DNA of 64,000 nucleotides. Source: Nitrosovibrio sp. Nv17. GTDB lineage: Bacteria; Pseudomonadota; Gammaproteobacteria; Burkholderiales; Nitrosomonadaceae. Each line of letters starts with the position of its first letter. Position 1 is the first letter of the stretch. The stretch covers positions 1 to 64,000 of the forward strand of contig NZ_FPIQ01000004.1 in NCBI RefSeq assembly GCF_900119085.1, written 5' to 3'. Made by a program: the position numbers and the translations under genes. Positions 30,735 through 40,342 of this stretch are shown here, piece by piece. The notes below the pieces were generated by a model. It searched no databases and was not told where the DNA came from. It saw only the letters and a list, made by a program, of their open reading frames with translations.

Positions 30735-32603
30735 TCAGCCGCCCGCGGCGGCACCGCCGCCCTTGAGATGTCTGTCCAGAAACGCCAGTATCCGGCGGTT
30801 GGCCTCGATCTGGTTCTTTTTTTTCGTGAAGCCGTGACCCTCGTCGTCGAACACGAGGTATTCCACCGGAACACCATGCTGCCTGACGGCTTCCACAATG
30901 CCGTCGCTTTCCGCCTTGGTGACCCGGGGATCGTTGACACCCTGAATGACCATCAGCGGTCTGCGTATCTCCCTGGCATGAAACAGCGGCGAGGTGGCGA
31001 CGAGCCTGTCGATGTCGTGCACGGGGTCGCCGATCTCGGCATAGATGGCCTTGCGCACCGATTCCCAGTAGGGCGGGATGCTTTCCAGGGTCCGCAGCCA
31101 GTTGCTGACACCGAAGATGTCCACCCCCACCTTGAAGACTTCGGGCCGGAAGGCCAGCGCCGCCAGCACCATGTAGCCGCCGTAGCTCGCGCCCATGATG
31201 CCGATGCGTTCATGGTCGACGTGGCCGAGGCTGGCCAGCCAGGTCCTGGCTTCGACGCAGTCCCACAGCGGTTCACGTCCATGCCTGCGGTTGGCGGCGG
31301 CAAAAAAGGTCTTGCCGTATCCGGAGCTGCCGCGATTGTTGATCCCGAGCACGGCGTAGCCATGGTTCGCAAGGTATTGGAACTGGGCGTTGTAGCCACG
31401 CATGGTCTGGCCGCCCGGCCCGCCGTGGACGTAGACGATGGCGGGCACCTTGTCCCGGGCCGAGGCTTGGAGGGGCCTGTAGTAGATGGAGGGGATTACC
31501 GTGCCATCGAACGATCGGAAGCGCACCACCTCGGCCTCCACCAGATCCGCCGTGTCGATGTCCGGACCGAGATTCCGGGTGAGCCGCCGGGCAGGTGGCC
31601 TTTCGGATGGATTTCTTCCGCCGCTCCGCTCCGCTCGCAGCTCATGCACGAACAGGTCGTCGGGTGCGCGGTCGCTGTTCAGGTAGAAGGCCATGCGGGT
31701 GCCGCTCGCGGAAAAGGCGACGCCGCGGATTTCTCCAGCCGGGAGGCGTGGAACGCGCACCGGCTTTTCCCTGTCGCCGTCGACCTCCACGATGCGGACC
31801 GCGATGCGGCCGTCGCGATTGATTCCCGTCACCCGGAAGCGGCCGTCCCGGGAGTAGCTGGTGTAGGCTACGTCCCAGTCGGCGCGCTCGTGCTCGCGGA
31901 TGTCGCCTGTCTCCAGGTGGAGGCTGCACAGGCGCTTGAATTCACCGGTCTCGTTGGTCAGGAAGAGCAGCTTCCGGGAGGCCGGATCGAAGGTTTCCGC
32001 TCGAAAGCCGACCGGGGTGGCATGCGGGGTCAGGTGCCTGAGCGTCCCCCGGACGACGTCGAACAGATAGATGTCGCCATCGGAGGGCGTGTGGTTCCTG
32101 TTCAGGGCCACCCAGCGTTCGTCGCGACTGATCGGCCCCAGGTCGAATCCATGCTCGTTCCTGTAGAACAGGATGCGCTCGCAGGTGCGCGCATCATAGC
32201 GGTAGATATCGAAAAACCGCGGGTCGCGCTCGTTGCTGGATACGAAGAAGGCGCTGCCGTCGGCGCGCCATCCCATGAACTGGGCCTTGTGACCGCTTCC
32301 GGGGGTCAGGTCGGTTTCGACGCCTCCGGGAGCCAGCAGATACAGATGGAAGTGCTCGTCGCCGCCACGATCCCGCGTGAAGAGTATCCGGTCGTCGGTC
32401 GGAAAGAAGCTGACGGAGAACGTGCTGTCGAGCGTCGACCGGGTCAGCGGCTGGGGGTCGCCGCCGTCGAACGGCAAGGCGTAGACGTTGAAGATGCCCG
32501 AGGCGTTGCTGCTGAAGAGGATGCGACGCTCATCCATGCTGAACGACGCGCCCAGCATGGAGGTCGTCGCCATGAACTGTTCAATGGTATAGCGTCTGGG
32601 CAC
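30735..32603 (-). CDS. S9 family prolyl oligopeptidase/acylaminoacyl-peptidase-like
   Basis: A 622-residue protein with an N-terminal beta-propeller (about 1-360, WD/PD40-like repeats) and a C-terminal alpha/beta-hydrolase domain. The catalytic triad is readable: Ser in GASYGGY (near 473), Asp in NDPRV (near 556) and His in DEGHGF (near 589). There is no signal peptide, so it is probably a cytosolic oligopeptidase. The C-terminus ends in a Gly/Ala-rich tail. It is convergent with the TonB-like gene. Confidence 0.92.
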   Translation of the reverse strand: MPRRYTIEQFMATTSMLGASFSMDERRILFSSNASGIFNVYALPFDGGDPQPLTRSTLDSTFSVSFFPTDDRILFTRDRGGDEHFHLYLLAPGGVETDLTPGSGHKAQFMGWRADGSAFFVSSNERDPRFFDIYRYDARTCERILFYRNEHGFDLGPISRDERWVALNRNHTPSDGDIYLFDVVRGTLRHLTPHATPVGFRAETFDPASRKLLFLTNETGEFKRLCSLHLETGDIREHERADWDVAYTSYSRDGRFRVTGINRDGRIAVRIVEVDGDREKPVRVPRLPAGEIRGVAFSASGTRMAFYLNSDRAPDDLFVHELRAERSGGRNPSERPPARRLTRNLGPDIDTADLVEAEVVRFRSFDGTVIPSIYYRPLQASARDKVPAIVYVHGGPGGQTMRGYNAQFQYLANHGYAVLGINNRGSSGYGKTFFAAANRRHGREPLWDCVEARTWLASLGHVDHERIGIMGASYGGYMVLAALAFRPEVFKVGVDIFGVSNWLRTLESIPPYWESVRKAIYAEIGDPVHDIDRLVATSPLFHAREIRRPLMVIQGVNDPRVTKAESDGIVEAVRQHGVPVEYLVFDDEGHGFTKKKNQIEANRRILAFLDRHLKGGGAAAGG

Positions 32604-32739
32604 GCGAAAGGATGGAATATGGAAACCGGCACGGCATCGCTCCAGCGCGATGGGCGCAACGGGGGGAGGGCCTGATCCCCGGGTTCTCCGCTATCCGCGG
32701 CAGGAAAGCCCGAGGATCGATACCGATGCGATGGAATAG

Positions 32740-32770
32740 GGATAGGCGGGATGCGGCATGCTGCCTATCC
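32740..32770. other. Perfect 8-bp hairpin between two minus-strand genes
   Basis: GGATAGGC (32740-32747) and GCCTATCC (32763-32770) flank a 15-base loop. It lies 14 bases past the stop of the small secreted protein gene. No T-run follows on either strand, so it could stabilise or end the message but is not a standard terminator. Confidence 0.35.
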
Positions 32771-32783
32771 GTATCCCCGCTGC

Positions 32784-33026
32784 CTAGTGCTCGTTCTCGT
32801 CTTCGTCGTCATCCTTGATTTCAGGACAGACGTGCTTGCCGTTGGTGCTCTGATCCCTGACGATCTCTCCGGCCTTCTTGTCCTTGCAGGCCATCCTGTT
32901 CAGGATCTCCCGCGGGCTTGCGTCCGGCTTTCTGTTGGGATCGACTTCGCCTCCCGCCGCCATGGCGGACATGGAGCCCAGCGTAAGCATGATAGCGCCG
33001 ATAATGGCGGACAGCTTCTTCATCAT
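32784..33026 (-). CDS. Small secreted protein with acidic C-terminus, unknown function
   Basis: An 80-residue protein with a clear signal peptide (cleavage after AMA, residue about 23). The mature part is only about 57 residues, with two cysteines (MACKD and HVCPE) that could form a disulfide, and a C-terminus almost entirely Asp/Glu plus a terminal His. A good ribosome site (AGGAGA, 8 bases before ATG 33026) supports translation. I recognise no family; the acidic tail could bind cations. Confidence 0.65.
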   Translation of the reverse strand: MMKKLSAIIGAIMLTLGSMSAMAAGGEVDPNRKPDASPREILNRMACKDKKAGEIVRDQSTNGKHVCPEIKDDDEDENEH

Positions 33027-33371
33027 TTATGACTTCTCCTATTTAAAAGACATCGATTGAAACCGGTCGTTCTTGTCTTGTAGTGTCGTGGTGTCGATCT
33101 TGCCCCCGTATCCGGTATCGACGGGCGGAAATGTCGGGAAGGCACGTCCCTGAACCCGGAACGAATAGCCAATATACCCCAGTCCACTCGCAAATGACGC
33201 GCGACCGCTCCTTCGATCCGGGCAGGGCTGCCTTTTCCTTGTCTCGCTGTCCAGGTCGAGGTGGCGATACGTTGCGGCACCTTGCCCGATCAGGATCCCA
33301 CCCTTGACCAATTTTACCGTATTTATTCTTTCTACGGGGTGGCCAGATCCGAAAAATGGGATCGAATCGGC
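33027..33371. other. 345-base stretch without a convincing gene
   Basis: It lies between the nuclease stop and the small secreted protein. A minus-strand frame of about 90 codons starting at a TTG ends at 33039, just before the ribosome site of the next gene. Parts look protein-like, but there is no good start or known match. Presumably it holds the promoter of the small gene. Confidence 0.35.
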
Positions 33372-34559
33372 TCATAATTCCACGGTCGTGATATTGGGGC
33401 AGTGATCGCTGGTGGGGATGGCCTGCGCGCTCGCCTGTGTCGTCGCGATCCTGCGTACTGCGGGCGGATGCGTCTGCGATCCCCAGAGGACCGCGCTGAT
33501 GACGATGTGATCCAGGCCGGCGGTGCGGCCACACTCCCTGGCGGAGGATGTCGGCGGTATCGGCCGCATGCCGGGGAGCCCGTCCGCCAGCCTGCGCCAG
33601 AAGGAATTTTCGGGGGCGGCGCCCGCCGCCAGTTCCTCGTCTATGCGGCGGTTGAAATCGCCGAGCAGGACGAATCGGGGGCTGCTCCGGGCCACGCCTC
33701 CGATCCATGCCCTCAGGACGGGTATCTGGCGTCCGAGCGCCCCGCAGGCGGAGTCGCGCTCGTCCCATGGCGGGTCGCCGCGCGCCCCCGCCGTGGGGTG
33801 GGCGCAACCGGCCTTGAGATGGATGTTGAGGAAGGTCACCGGTGCGCCGCCGATGGTCAGCCGCAGGGCCAGTCCCGGCCGGGTGCGGTAGCCGTGGGAG
33901 GCATCCTGGCGCGGGGGTGCCGGAGATGCGATGGCCAGTTCCGGATTGGGGGTGCAGTCATTTGCGCCGGAGTCTGGCGAAAGCGATCTCTCCCAGGCGA
34001 ATCCCACCGTCTGGAAGGCTTCGTGGGATGCGACACAGGCATTGAAGCGGCTGGCGAAATCGCCCAGCACGTAGTCGATGACCGCCTGCGACCGGATTTC
34101 CTGGAAGGCGATGACCCGGACACCCTCGTCGCGGATCAGGCCTTCCACGGTGGCGCGCAGTCCTTCCAGCTTGAGCCGGTAGTTTCGGGCCGCTTCGGGC
34201 AGGCTGAGATATCTGCGGATGCCGTACGCGCCGCACGGAGCAGCCGAGATCATCGCCTCGAAACCGCCCGCTGCCGCCAGGGTTGCCTCGCGGCAGCGTT
34301 CGGTCCGCGCATCCTGCGGAGAGACCGGATGCGTCGCCGAGGAGGCGCGGCTGCGGGTGCCGCATCCATTCACCTCCGGTGCGCTGCAGATTTCCGCGTG
34401 CCGCCTGAAGTCGTCGAGGGTTCCCGCCCATGCCATGTTGAAGGTGGCGATGCCGACCGGCGCCGTTTCCCGTGCCAGCCCCACCGCCGGAAGGCCGGAC
34501 AGCAGCGCCAGCATGGGGAGCAGACGGCGGAAGCGAGGAGGGGGCGGGCTATGCGGCAA
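33372..34559 (-). CDS. Secreted endonuclease/exonuclease/phosphatase (EEP) family protein
   Basis: A protein of about 395 residues of the DNase I/AP-endonuclease fold. Core motifs are seen in order: ATFNMAW near the N-terminus, the metal Glu in FQEIRS, NIHLKAGC, the GDFNRR motif and a terminal SDHCP with the catalytic Asp-His. A signal peptide (RFRRLLPMLALL to GLARE) marks it as exported. The start is unclear: TTG 34559 gives a proper basic N-region, while ATG 34514 falls inside the signal. The longer frame to 34712 overlaps the lipoprotein gene and is rejected. Substrate (nucleic acid or phospholipid) unknown. Confidence 0.75.
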   Translation of the reverse strand: MPHSPPPPRFRRLLPMLALLSGLPAVGLARETAPVGIATFNMAWAGTLDDFRRHAEICSAPEVNGCGTRSRASSATHPVSPQDARTERCREATLAAAGGFEAMISAAPCGAYGIRRYLSLPEAARNYRLKLEGLRATVEGLIRDEGVRVIAFQEIRSQAVIDYVLGDFASRFNACVASHEAFQTVGFAWERSLSPDSGANDCTPNPELAIASPAPPRQDASHGYRTRPGLALRLTIGGAPVTFLNIHLKAGCAHPTAGARGDPPWDERDSACGALGRQIPVLRAWIGGVARSSPRFVLLGDFNRRIDEELAAGAAPENSFWRRLADGLPGMRPIPPTSSARECGRTAGLDHIVISAVLWGSQTHPPAVRRIATTQASAQAIPTSDHCPNITTVEL

Positions 34560-34569
34560 CGGCGGATGC

Positions 34570-34893
34570 TCAGGGACGGGGACGCCCTGCGTCCCTGCAC
34601 CGGATCTCCCACGACAGGATTTTTTCCGGCGGTCCTTCCCCCAGGGGATCCAGGGTGACGGGCGTCTGCTCGTCCACGAGCGTATATCCCGAGGGACAGA
34701 GTTCGTCGGCACCCTGAGTCAAGGTCCGCACCGCCCAGTCGCGGCTGGACTGGCAGGGCCTGAAGCTGGTGCGCAGGACGTGGCGGGTGGTGCCGTCAGC
34801 CAGCCGGGTCGAGGTATGCTCATAGGGGGGCGTACCCGCGCAGCCAGCCAGCAGGAGCAGGGCGAGGCCCGCAACGACGGCGATGTTTCTCAT
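34570..34893 (-). CDS. Small lipoprotein, WEIRC family member 1
   Basis: A 107-residue predicted lipoprotein (lipobox LLLAGC). The mature part has four cysteines after the lipid one, if the terminal WEIRC is counted. Its second half (C-x3-YTLVDEQ ... SWEIRC) matches the small lipoprotein at 43927-44238 in spacing, so the two are paralogues. ATG 34893 has AGGA upstream; the GTG at 34908 is less likely. It lies just upstream of the EEP nuclease gene on the same strand. Function unknown. Confidence 0.65.
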   Translation of the reverse strand: MRNIAVVAGLALLLLAGCAGTPPYEHTSTRLADGTTRHVLRTSFRPCQSSRDWAVRTLTQGADELCPSGYTLVDEQTPVTLDPLGEGPPEKILSWEIRCRDAGRPRP

Positions 34894-34904
34894 TAATGCT
34901 TTCC

Positions 34905-37031
34905 TCACTCGAGCGAAAATTCCAGGGGTATCCGGGTGCGCGCCATGACCGGCCTGCCGCCGCGCAGGGGCGGTTCGAAGCGCCAGCGCGACAGCGCCGT
35001 GAGCGCGGCCCAGCCCAGCTCCGGGTTGGCGGCTTCCACCAGCCGCGGGAGCTGCACGGCGCCGTCTTCGTCGATGTAGAATTCGGCCAGGACGGTTCCG
35101 GTGATGCCCTTGCGCCTCAGGTGGTAGGGGTAGGCGGGATGCGGCGCATAGAGCGCCCGGGGCGGATGGTCCAGCGCGGAGAGGGCGTGGATGTCCGATC
35201 GTTTGTCCGCACTCTTCATCCGGGCGTACGCTTCGAGGATGACTTCCGTATCCCGGTGGCTGCGATTGAATCTATGTTCCTTGGCCAGGATTGCCCAGGT
35301 AGGGCGGCCTTCCTTCGTGGCAGGAGCGAATGTCCAGGAAGCCATCATCGCCTGGGCCGCCAGGCCGAATTCCGGATGGGTCGCCTGGAGTACTTTCGTT
35401 TCCCGTATCGCCCCTTCCGGATCGATCAGGACAGATACCCTGGCGGAGCCCGAGATTCCCTGGTCCAGCAGATCGAAGGGATAGACAGCCAGCGCCACCA
35501 TCTTGATGACAGGAGGCGTGTCGTACTGGAATTCCGGGGGTAGCGTTTTCATGCTGCCGGACAGGACAAACGGGGCCGTTTCATCCTCATGATCACCGTA
35601 GTCCAGATGGAATCTGAACGGCTGATATACCTCCAATGTCACGGGCTTGCCCGCAACTGTCAACAAGGGCTTGAAGCGCCATCCCAGCACATCCTTCACC
35701 ACGCTCTGCTCCAATGCAGGATGCACGGACTCCATGATGACGGGATTGCGCACCTCTCCTTCGCGCGTGACCCGGAATTTGACCATTACTTTGCCGCCAT
35801 TCCTGGTTTGCAGGCTCCTGGGATATTCCGACACTTTTTGAGAGATTGCCTCGACCTTGCCGAGATCGTCCCGTGCCGGGAGCAGCGAAGGGGGCGAGGG
35901 CTGATTCGGTAGTGGGTCGGGTAGACTCGATCCCTTCAGGCCTGTACGGGCTTCGACATCCGCAGCGGCCTGCTCCCGATGAGCGGCTCTGTACAGTCCG
36001 GCCAGATTTCTGGCGATCCGCGCGGTGAGCGGCCAGTTCGTGCCCTTCATTTTTTCCAGAAGTTCCAAGGCGCGCACAAAAGCCTGCTCAGCCTGCCGAT
36101 CGTTGCCCTGGAAACGGCGCAATTCTCCCAGACGGTTCAAGCTCATGGCAAGCATGAGAGGATTGGTGGCCGGTGTTTTTTCACCGAGCGCCAGTGAGCG
36201 CTGGATCAGTGCTTCCGCCTTCACAGGCTGGCCGGTGGTGATGTGTGTCCTGGCAAGATTCTCCAGAATCACGGTCAGCGACGGATCGGTATCCAGGGGA
36301 GACGCTTCGATCAGTGCCAGCGCTTCCTCGTACAGTGGTTGTGCCTGCGCGGGACGGCCCTGGATGTCATGCGATGCGGCCAGATTGTTCAGGCTCGTGG
36401 CCATGCCCAGGCGATCGTGCCCGAAATGGCGGGATTTTTCCCTCCGTATCGCCAGGGCACGCCGCGTCAAGAATTCTCCTTCCTCATGCGCATCCTGTTC
36501 GATACGAACCACTCCCAGATTCTCGAGGATCATGGCGATGGCGGGATGATCCGGGCCATAGACACGCTCGCCGATCGCCAGGGCGCGCCGCAGCAATGCC
36601 TCGGCCTCCTGCTGGCGTCCGCGCGTCCAATGGATCATGGCAACGTCGGCCAGGCCCAGCACCACGTCGCGGTGATCCGTGCCGTACGCCGCTTCCCGGA
36701 TTTCCAGTGCGCGCTCCCGCAGCGGCAGGGCCTGCACATACCATCCCTGAACCGTGAGCGCCTTGGCGAGATGGTCGAGCATGTCGGCGGTGCCGGGGTG
36801 GAACGCCCCGTGGCGCTGCTCGACCGCCGCCAACGCCCGTCTGGCCGCGGTCTCGGCCTCGCTGAAGCGCCGCTCGCCGTACAGTTCGTCGAACTCCTCG
36901 CTATAGGCCTGGATTTCGCTCTCGTTCTGCTGCGCCCGCAGCGGCGAGGCGGCAATCAAGGCGGCCAGTGCCAGGAGAGCCAGGACGGGTCTCGTGCGGC
37001 GCTTCGCACGGTTGTTGTTGTATCGATCCAT
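34905..37031 (-). CDS. Secreted TPR protein with three TonB-C-like domains
   Basis: A 708-residue protein: a signal peptide (about 1-34, cleavage near LRA-QQN), tetratricopeptide repeats of the kinesin-light-chain type (about 40-340), a Pro-rich linker, then three successive TonB C-terminal-like domains (about 400-470, 515-580 and 625-708), each with the V-x-[FVL]-x-[IV]-x-x-[ED]-G core and a terminal WRF/WTF. Normal TonB has one such domain and an uncleaved anchor helix; here the N-terminus looks cleavable, so it is probably periplasmic or outer-membrane attached. ATG 37031 is chosen because the signal begins there. The role is inferred only: docking to receptors or scaffolding. Confidence 0.75.
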   Translation of the reverse strand: MDRYNNNRAKRRTRPVLALLALAALIAASPLRAQQNESEIQAYSEEFDELYGERRFSEAETAARRALAAVEQRHGAFHPGTADMLDHLAKALTVQGWYVQALPLRERALEIREAAYGTDHRDVVLGLADVAMIHWTRGRQQEAEALLRRALAIGERVYGPDHPAIAMILENLGVVRIEQDAHEEGEFLTRRALAIRREKSRHFGHDRLGMATSLNNLAASHDIQGRPAQAQPLYEEALALIEASPLDTDPSLTVILENLARTHITTGQPVKAEALIQRSLALGEKTPATNPLMLAMSLNRLGELRRFQGNDRQAEQAFVRALELLEKMKGTNWPLTARIARNLAGLYRAAHREQAAADVEARTGLKGSSLPDPLPNQPSPPSLLPARDDLGKVEAISQKVSEYPRSLQTRNGGKVMVKFRVTREGEVRNPVIMESVHPALEQSVVKDVLGWRFKPLLTVAGKPVTLEVYQPFRFHLDYGDHEDETAPFVLSGSMKTLPPEFQYDTPPVIKMVALAVYPFDLLDQGISGSARVSVLIDPEGAIRETKVLQATHPEFGLAAQAMMASWTFAPATKEGRPTWAILAKEHRFNRSHRDTEVILEAYARMKSADKRSDIHALSALDHPPRALYAPHPAYPYHLRRKGITGTVLAEFYIDEDGAVQLPRLVEAANPELGWAALTALSRWRFEPPLRGGRPVMARTRIPLEFSLE

Positions 37032-37188
37032 GGAATGCGCGTATCGTCCGGGGACCGCCGCAGCCGTCGAGAGCCGCCATGCATCCGCAGGTTGGAACGG
37101 ATGGACACCTCGATCGCGGACGGGATTCGACCCTATTTTATACTTCAGTTGCATCCCGTGGAAGGGATGGAAGAAAGGAGCGTTCGAC

Positions 37189-37860
37189 ATGAGCCTTGAG
37201 CAGTGGTCCGCAGTAGACGAGTATTTTTCAGCGATGCTGATCCCCTCCGACCCCGTGCTGGACGCGGTGCTGGACAGCTGTGTCCGGGCTGCCCTGCCGC
37301 CGATCGGCGTGGCGCCGAACCAGGGCAAGCTATTGTATCTGCTGGCACGCATCCGCGGGGCTGGACGCATCCTGGAGATCGGCACCCTGGGCGGATACAG
37401 CACCATCTGGTTGGCGAGGGCGCTTGCACCCGGCGGGAAGCTGGTGTCGCTGGAGGTGAGTGCCACGCATGCGCAGGTCGCGCGGGAAAACGTCGAGGCC
37501 GCCGGCCTGTCGGATGCGGTCTCGATCATGGTCGGCAGGGCCACCGACACGCTCGCCCGCCTGGCGGCCGAAGGCGTCGAGCCGTTCGACCTGGTGTTCA
37601 TCGACGCGGACAAGGAAAACAATCCGGTGTACCTCAAGGCTGCGCTCAGGTTCACCCGTCCGGGATCCCTGATCGTCTGCGACAACGTCGTGCGCAACGG
37701 GCGGGTGCTGGATGCGGGCAGCGATGACGCGGATGTTGCGGGCACCCGCCGCTACTTCGAACTGCTCGCCGAGCAGCCGCGGCTGATTTCGACCGCGATC
37801 CAGACGGTGGGGGTGAAGGGCTGGGACGGCCTCTCCATCTCACTCGTCGAGGGCGGATGA
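37189..37860 (+). CDS. SAM-dependent O-methyltransferase (COMT-like class)
   Basis: A 223-residue class I methyltransferase of the cation-dependent O-methyltransferase family. It has the SAM motif ILEIGTLGGYSTIWLA, the metal-binding FIDADKENN and VCDNVVRNG. Family members methylate catechol-like or small hydroxylated substrates; the substrate here is unknown. ATG 37189 follows AAAGGAG. The long upstream extension of the frame has no coding character. Confidence 0.9.
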   Translation: MSLEQWSAVDEYFSAMLIPSDPVLDAVLDSCVRAALPPIGVAPNQGKLLYLLARIRGAGRILEIGTLGGYSTIWLARALAPGGKLVSLEVSATHAQVARENVEAAGLSDAVSIMVGRATDTLARLAAEGVEPFDLVFIDADKENNPVYLKAALRFTRPGSLIVCDNVVRNGRVLDAGSDDADVAGTRRYFELLAEQPRLISTAIQTVGVKGWDGLSISLVEGG

Positions 37861-37933
37861 CGTGTCCCCCGTCGGTCGCGACCCGGCGTGCCTGAGCGGA
37901 TGCGTTGCGTCCGGCGGCTTCCCAGTCCGACGT

Positions 37934-40078
37934 TCACCACTCCAGGCCCCGGTCGACCGGATAGGTGCGGGGATGCGTGTCCACGGCGACCTCGCGGATG
38001 GATTGTCCGCCGTAGCGTTCTCCGCCCGCGAGGCCGGTGACGCGCAGATGGGGCAGGGCCCGGTCCGCGGAAAGGGTGACCTGGCCGGTCGTGCGGTTCC
38101 AGATCGCGTGGATGACGGCTGACCGGGCGGCAAGGCTTTGCGCGGTGCGGTCTCCGATCAGGTAGTAGGGAAGGTTCCTGACGGGCAGCGTGAACAGCCG
38201 CTCGTACCGCACGAGCACGGCGTCGAGCCAGTCGAACTGGAGCGTATGCCCGCTCTCGTCGTAACGGGCGAGATTGGCCTGATGGAAGAAGTGCGGCCAC
38301 CGGCTGAAGGTCAGCATGTGCCGCAGCCCCTTGTCGGCCTCGGCCTCGAGGATTTCCCGGTAGCTGCGGGGGACGCAGAGCGCGCCCGGTATTCGGCAGG
38401 GGTTTTGCCCCGCATCGACGAATCTGCCGTGGTAGGCATGGTTGTATTCATCCTCGAGCTGGGACGGATGGGTCACGTTGTAGAAGACGTTGGTCGGCCA
38501 GCGCGGCAGCATCAGCCGATCCTTCGGGCTGCGGTCGTCGTACCGGGCGATGTACTGTTCGACATCCTGGCTACGCTGGGATGCGTCGGCGGCGAGGTAG
38601 TCCACGCCCGCCCTCGCCGCGGCCTCCAGGAAGAGCGGATTGGCGCCGCCGGCATCGAAGGCGACGTCGTCGGCCTGGACGTCGGACATGTCCGCATGGG
38701 CGGCGGAAATGTCCGTACACCTGCGATCCCTCAAGCCGGAGTGGCTGCCGGTCACCAGCACGCGCCGGTTCGGCTCCCGTTCGGGCAGATCCAGTAGCGC
38801 CCAAATGACCCGGTTCCGGTTGATGTCCGCCTGCGCCGCTGCGACGCTGCTGAAGGTGGCGTAGTCGCACGGCGTCCCGGGAAAGGCCGGCGCCTTGTCC
38901 ATGTCCGAGTGCGCGAAGGTATGGTTGATGAAGCGGAAGCTCGCCCTGTTGGCCACCACAGCGGATACCAGATCCTCCTTCAGGTTTGCTGCCAGCGGCA
39001 TGGCCGCCGCGTCGACCACCGCTCCGGAGCCGTTGAAGGCGAAGTCCAGCTTGAAGTCGGCGACGAGCGGATGCGCGGCGCGGAAGGCGTTCTGTCGGTC
39101 GACCGCGTTGGCGATGTCGCCGCTGTTCAGGCGATAGGTGGTGGCGGGATTGTCCCGGTTCAGATCCACATCCCACAGGGTATTGCGACGGAACAGGTCG
39201 TCCAGGTGCACGGCCAGATGCACGTAGCGCGCCCCTAAGAAAACGCCTTGCGCCGCCCAGTTGATCAATTCGTAGGCCAGGACGCTCGAGTGGAGATGGG
39301 AGGAAGCATTGTCGATCGTGGAGATCATCACCTCGCGTACCGGTTTTTCCTGGTCCGGCATGACGTAGCGCACGACCGATACCAGCGCCGCGCCGTCCGG
39401 CGTTTTCAGCAGCACCTCGACCTGCGGCCGGGAACCGTCCCGCAGGCTGCCAGGGGGTTGCCGGGGATGGGCGGGATGGGCGGGACCCGCGATGGAAAGC
39501 GGGTAGGCCCGGTTCACATACTCGAAAACTTCATGGTCGTACGCGGCCGGGATCGTCCATTGCGCCTCGAGGCCGTTCCTGCTGGCGGCGTGGGCCAGAC
39601 CGTAGTCCAGGTAGACGCCGTGCGGGGGAGCAGGGTCGGAATAGGTGACGGCCCGGCCTGCGAGGACCGCGGCACGCACACCGAAGTCCTTCTGGTAGCG
39701 GTGCAGGGCGTCCCATTCCGCCGGCGTGAACTCGGGAACCAGCCCCGCCTGCGTCAGGATGACGCCATTGTAGCGGCCCGTGCAGCCCGCATCCTCCGCC
39801 TGGCAGCCATCCCCCGTCGGGAGTGACGCCAGTGTCGCCGGTGCCAGATCCTGCCTGCGGGCATCCAGGATGTCGTAGGGGATGCCGATCACGTCGAGGA
39901 CGGGCCGGATGTAGGCGAGTCCTGCATCCTCCCCCTCCGTTCCCGTCGCGATGACCAGCATCCTGAGCCTGACGGCGTCGTCCGCCCACGCGGGGAACGC
40001 GATCGCAATCGCGATCAGGGCCAGCCATGCCGACAGTGCTGCCAAGCGGCAGCTTTTCGTAACCAGGTTCCATCTCAT
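37934..40078 (-). CDS. Agd3-like (CE18) secreted polysaccharide deacetylase candidate
   Basis: A 714-residue exported protein (signal cleavage near AWA-DDA). The N-terminal third (LVIATGTEGEDAGLAYIRPV) resembles the carbohydrate-binding part of Agd3. The middle carries HLDDLFRRNTLWD and INHTFAHSDMD, which match the Asp-Asp and His-x3-His metal and catalytic motifs of deacetylases of this class. Agd3 removes acetyl groups from galactosaminogalactan exopolysaccharide. A similar role on a bacterial exopolymer is inference. A good ribosome site (AAGGAG) precedes ATG 40078. Confidence 0.6.
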   Translation of the reverse strand: MRWNLVTKSCRLAALSAWLALIAIAIAFPAWADDAVRLRMLVIATGTEGEDAGLAYIRPVLDVIGIPYDILDARRQDLAPATLASLPTGDGCQAEDAGCTGRYNGVILTQAGLVPEFTPAEWDALHRYQKDFGVRAAVLAGRAVTYSDPAPPHGVYLDYGLAHAASRNGLEAQWTIPAAYDHEVFEYVNRAYPLSIAGPAHPAHPRQPPGSLRDGSRPQVEVLLKTPDGAALVSVVRYVMPDQEKPVREVMISTIDNASSHLHSSVLAYELINWAAQGVFLGARYVHLAVHLDDLFRRNTLWDVDLNRDNPATTYRLNSGDIANAVDRQNAFRAAHPLVADFKLDFAFNGSGAVVDAAAMPLAANLKEDLVSAVVANRASFRFINHTFAHSDMDKAPAFPGTPCDYATFSSVAAAQADINRNRVIWALLDLPEREPNRRVLVTGSHSGLRDRRCTDISAAHADMSDVQADDVAFDAGGANPLFLEAAARAGVDYLAADASQRSQDVEQYIARYDDRSPKDRLMLPRWPTNVFYNVTHPSQLEDEYNHAYHGRFVDAGQNPCRIPGALCVPRSYREILEAEADKGLRHMLTFSRWPHFFHQANLARYDESGHTLQFDWLDAVLVRYERLFTLPVRNLPYYLIGDRTAQSLAARSAVIHAIWNRTTGQVTLSADRALPHLRVTGLAGGERYGGQSIREVAVDTHPRTYPVDRGLEW

Positions 40079-40342
40079 GGAAAATCTCCTTGTGCTGGCG
40101 CAGGCTCGGCCTGCCGCGCTGCGTGGCCTCGTTTCCGAGGATCGTCCCGGGTGGTTTGACGCCGGCCAGCGTATCGCGTTCCGCATATTTTCCACGAGAT
40201 GGGCATCCCCGGATACGGGCTTGCCGGCCCGCCGGTCTCGAGACGGACCAGCGCATGGCACGGCATGCCGAAGGATGGGGATGGCTCGCGGCTGGCGGCG
40301 CCAAGCCTTGCAGCGCTCGCGAAGGAGGAACCGCCGCGCGGC

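Noticed and set aside
33043-33807. A 254-codon minus-strand frame through the end of the EEP nuclease
   Set aside because: Most of it overlaps the nuclease out of frame and is Arg/Pro-rich; only the last part lies in the gap and shows no family match.
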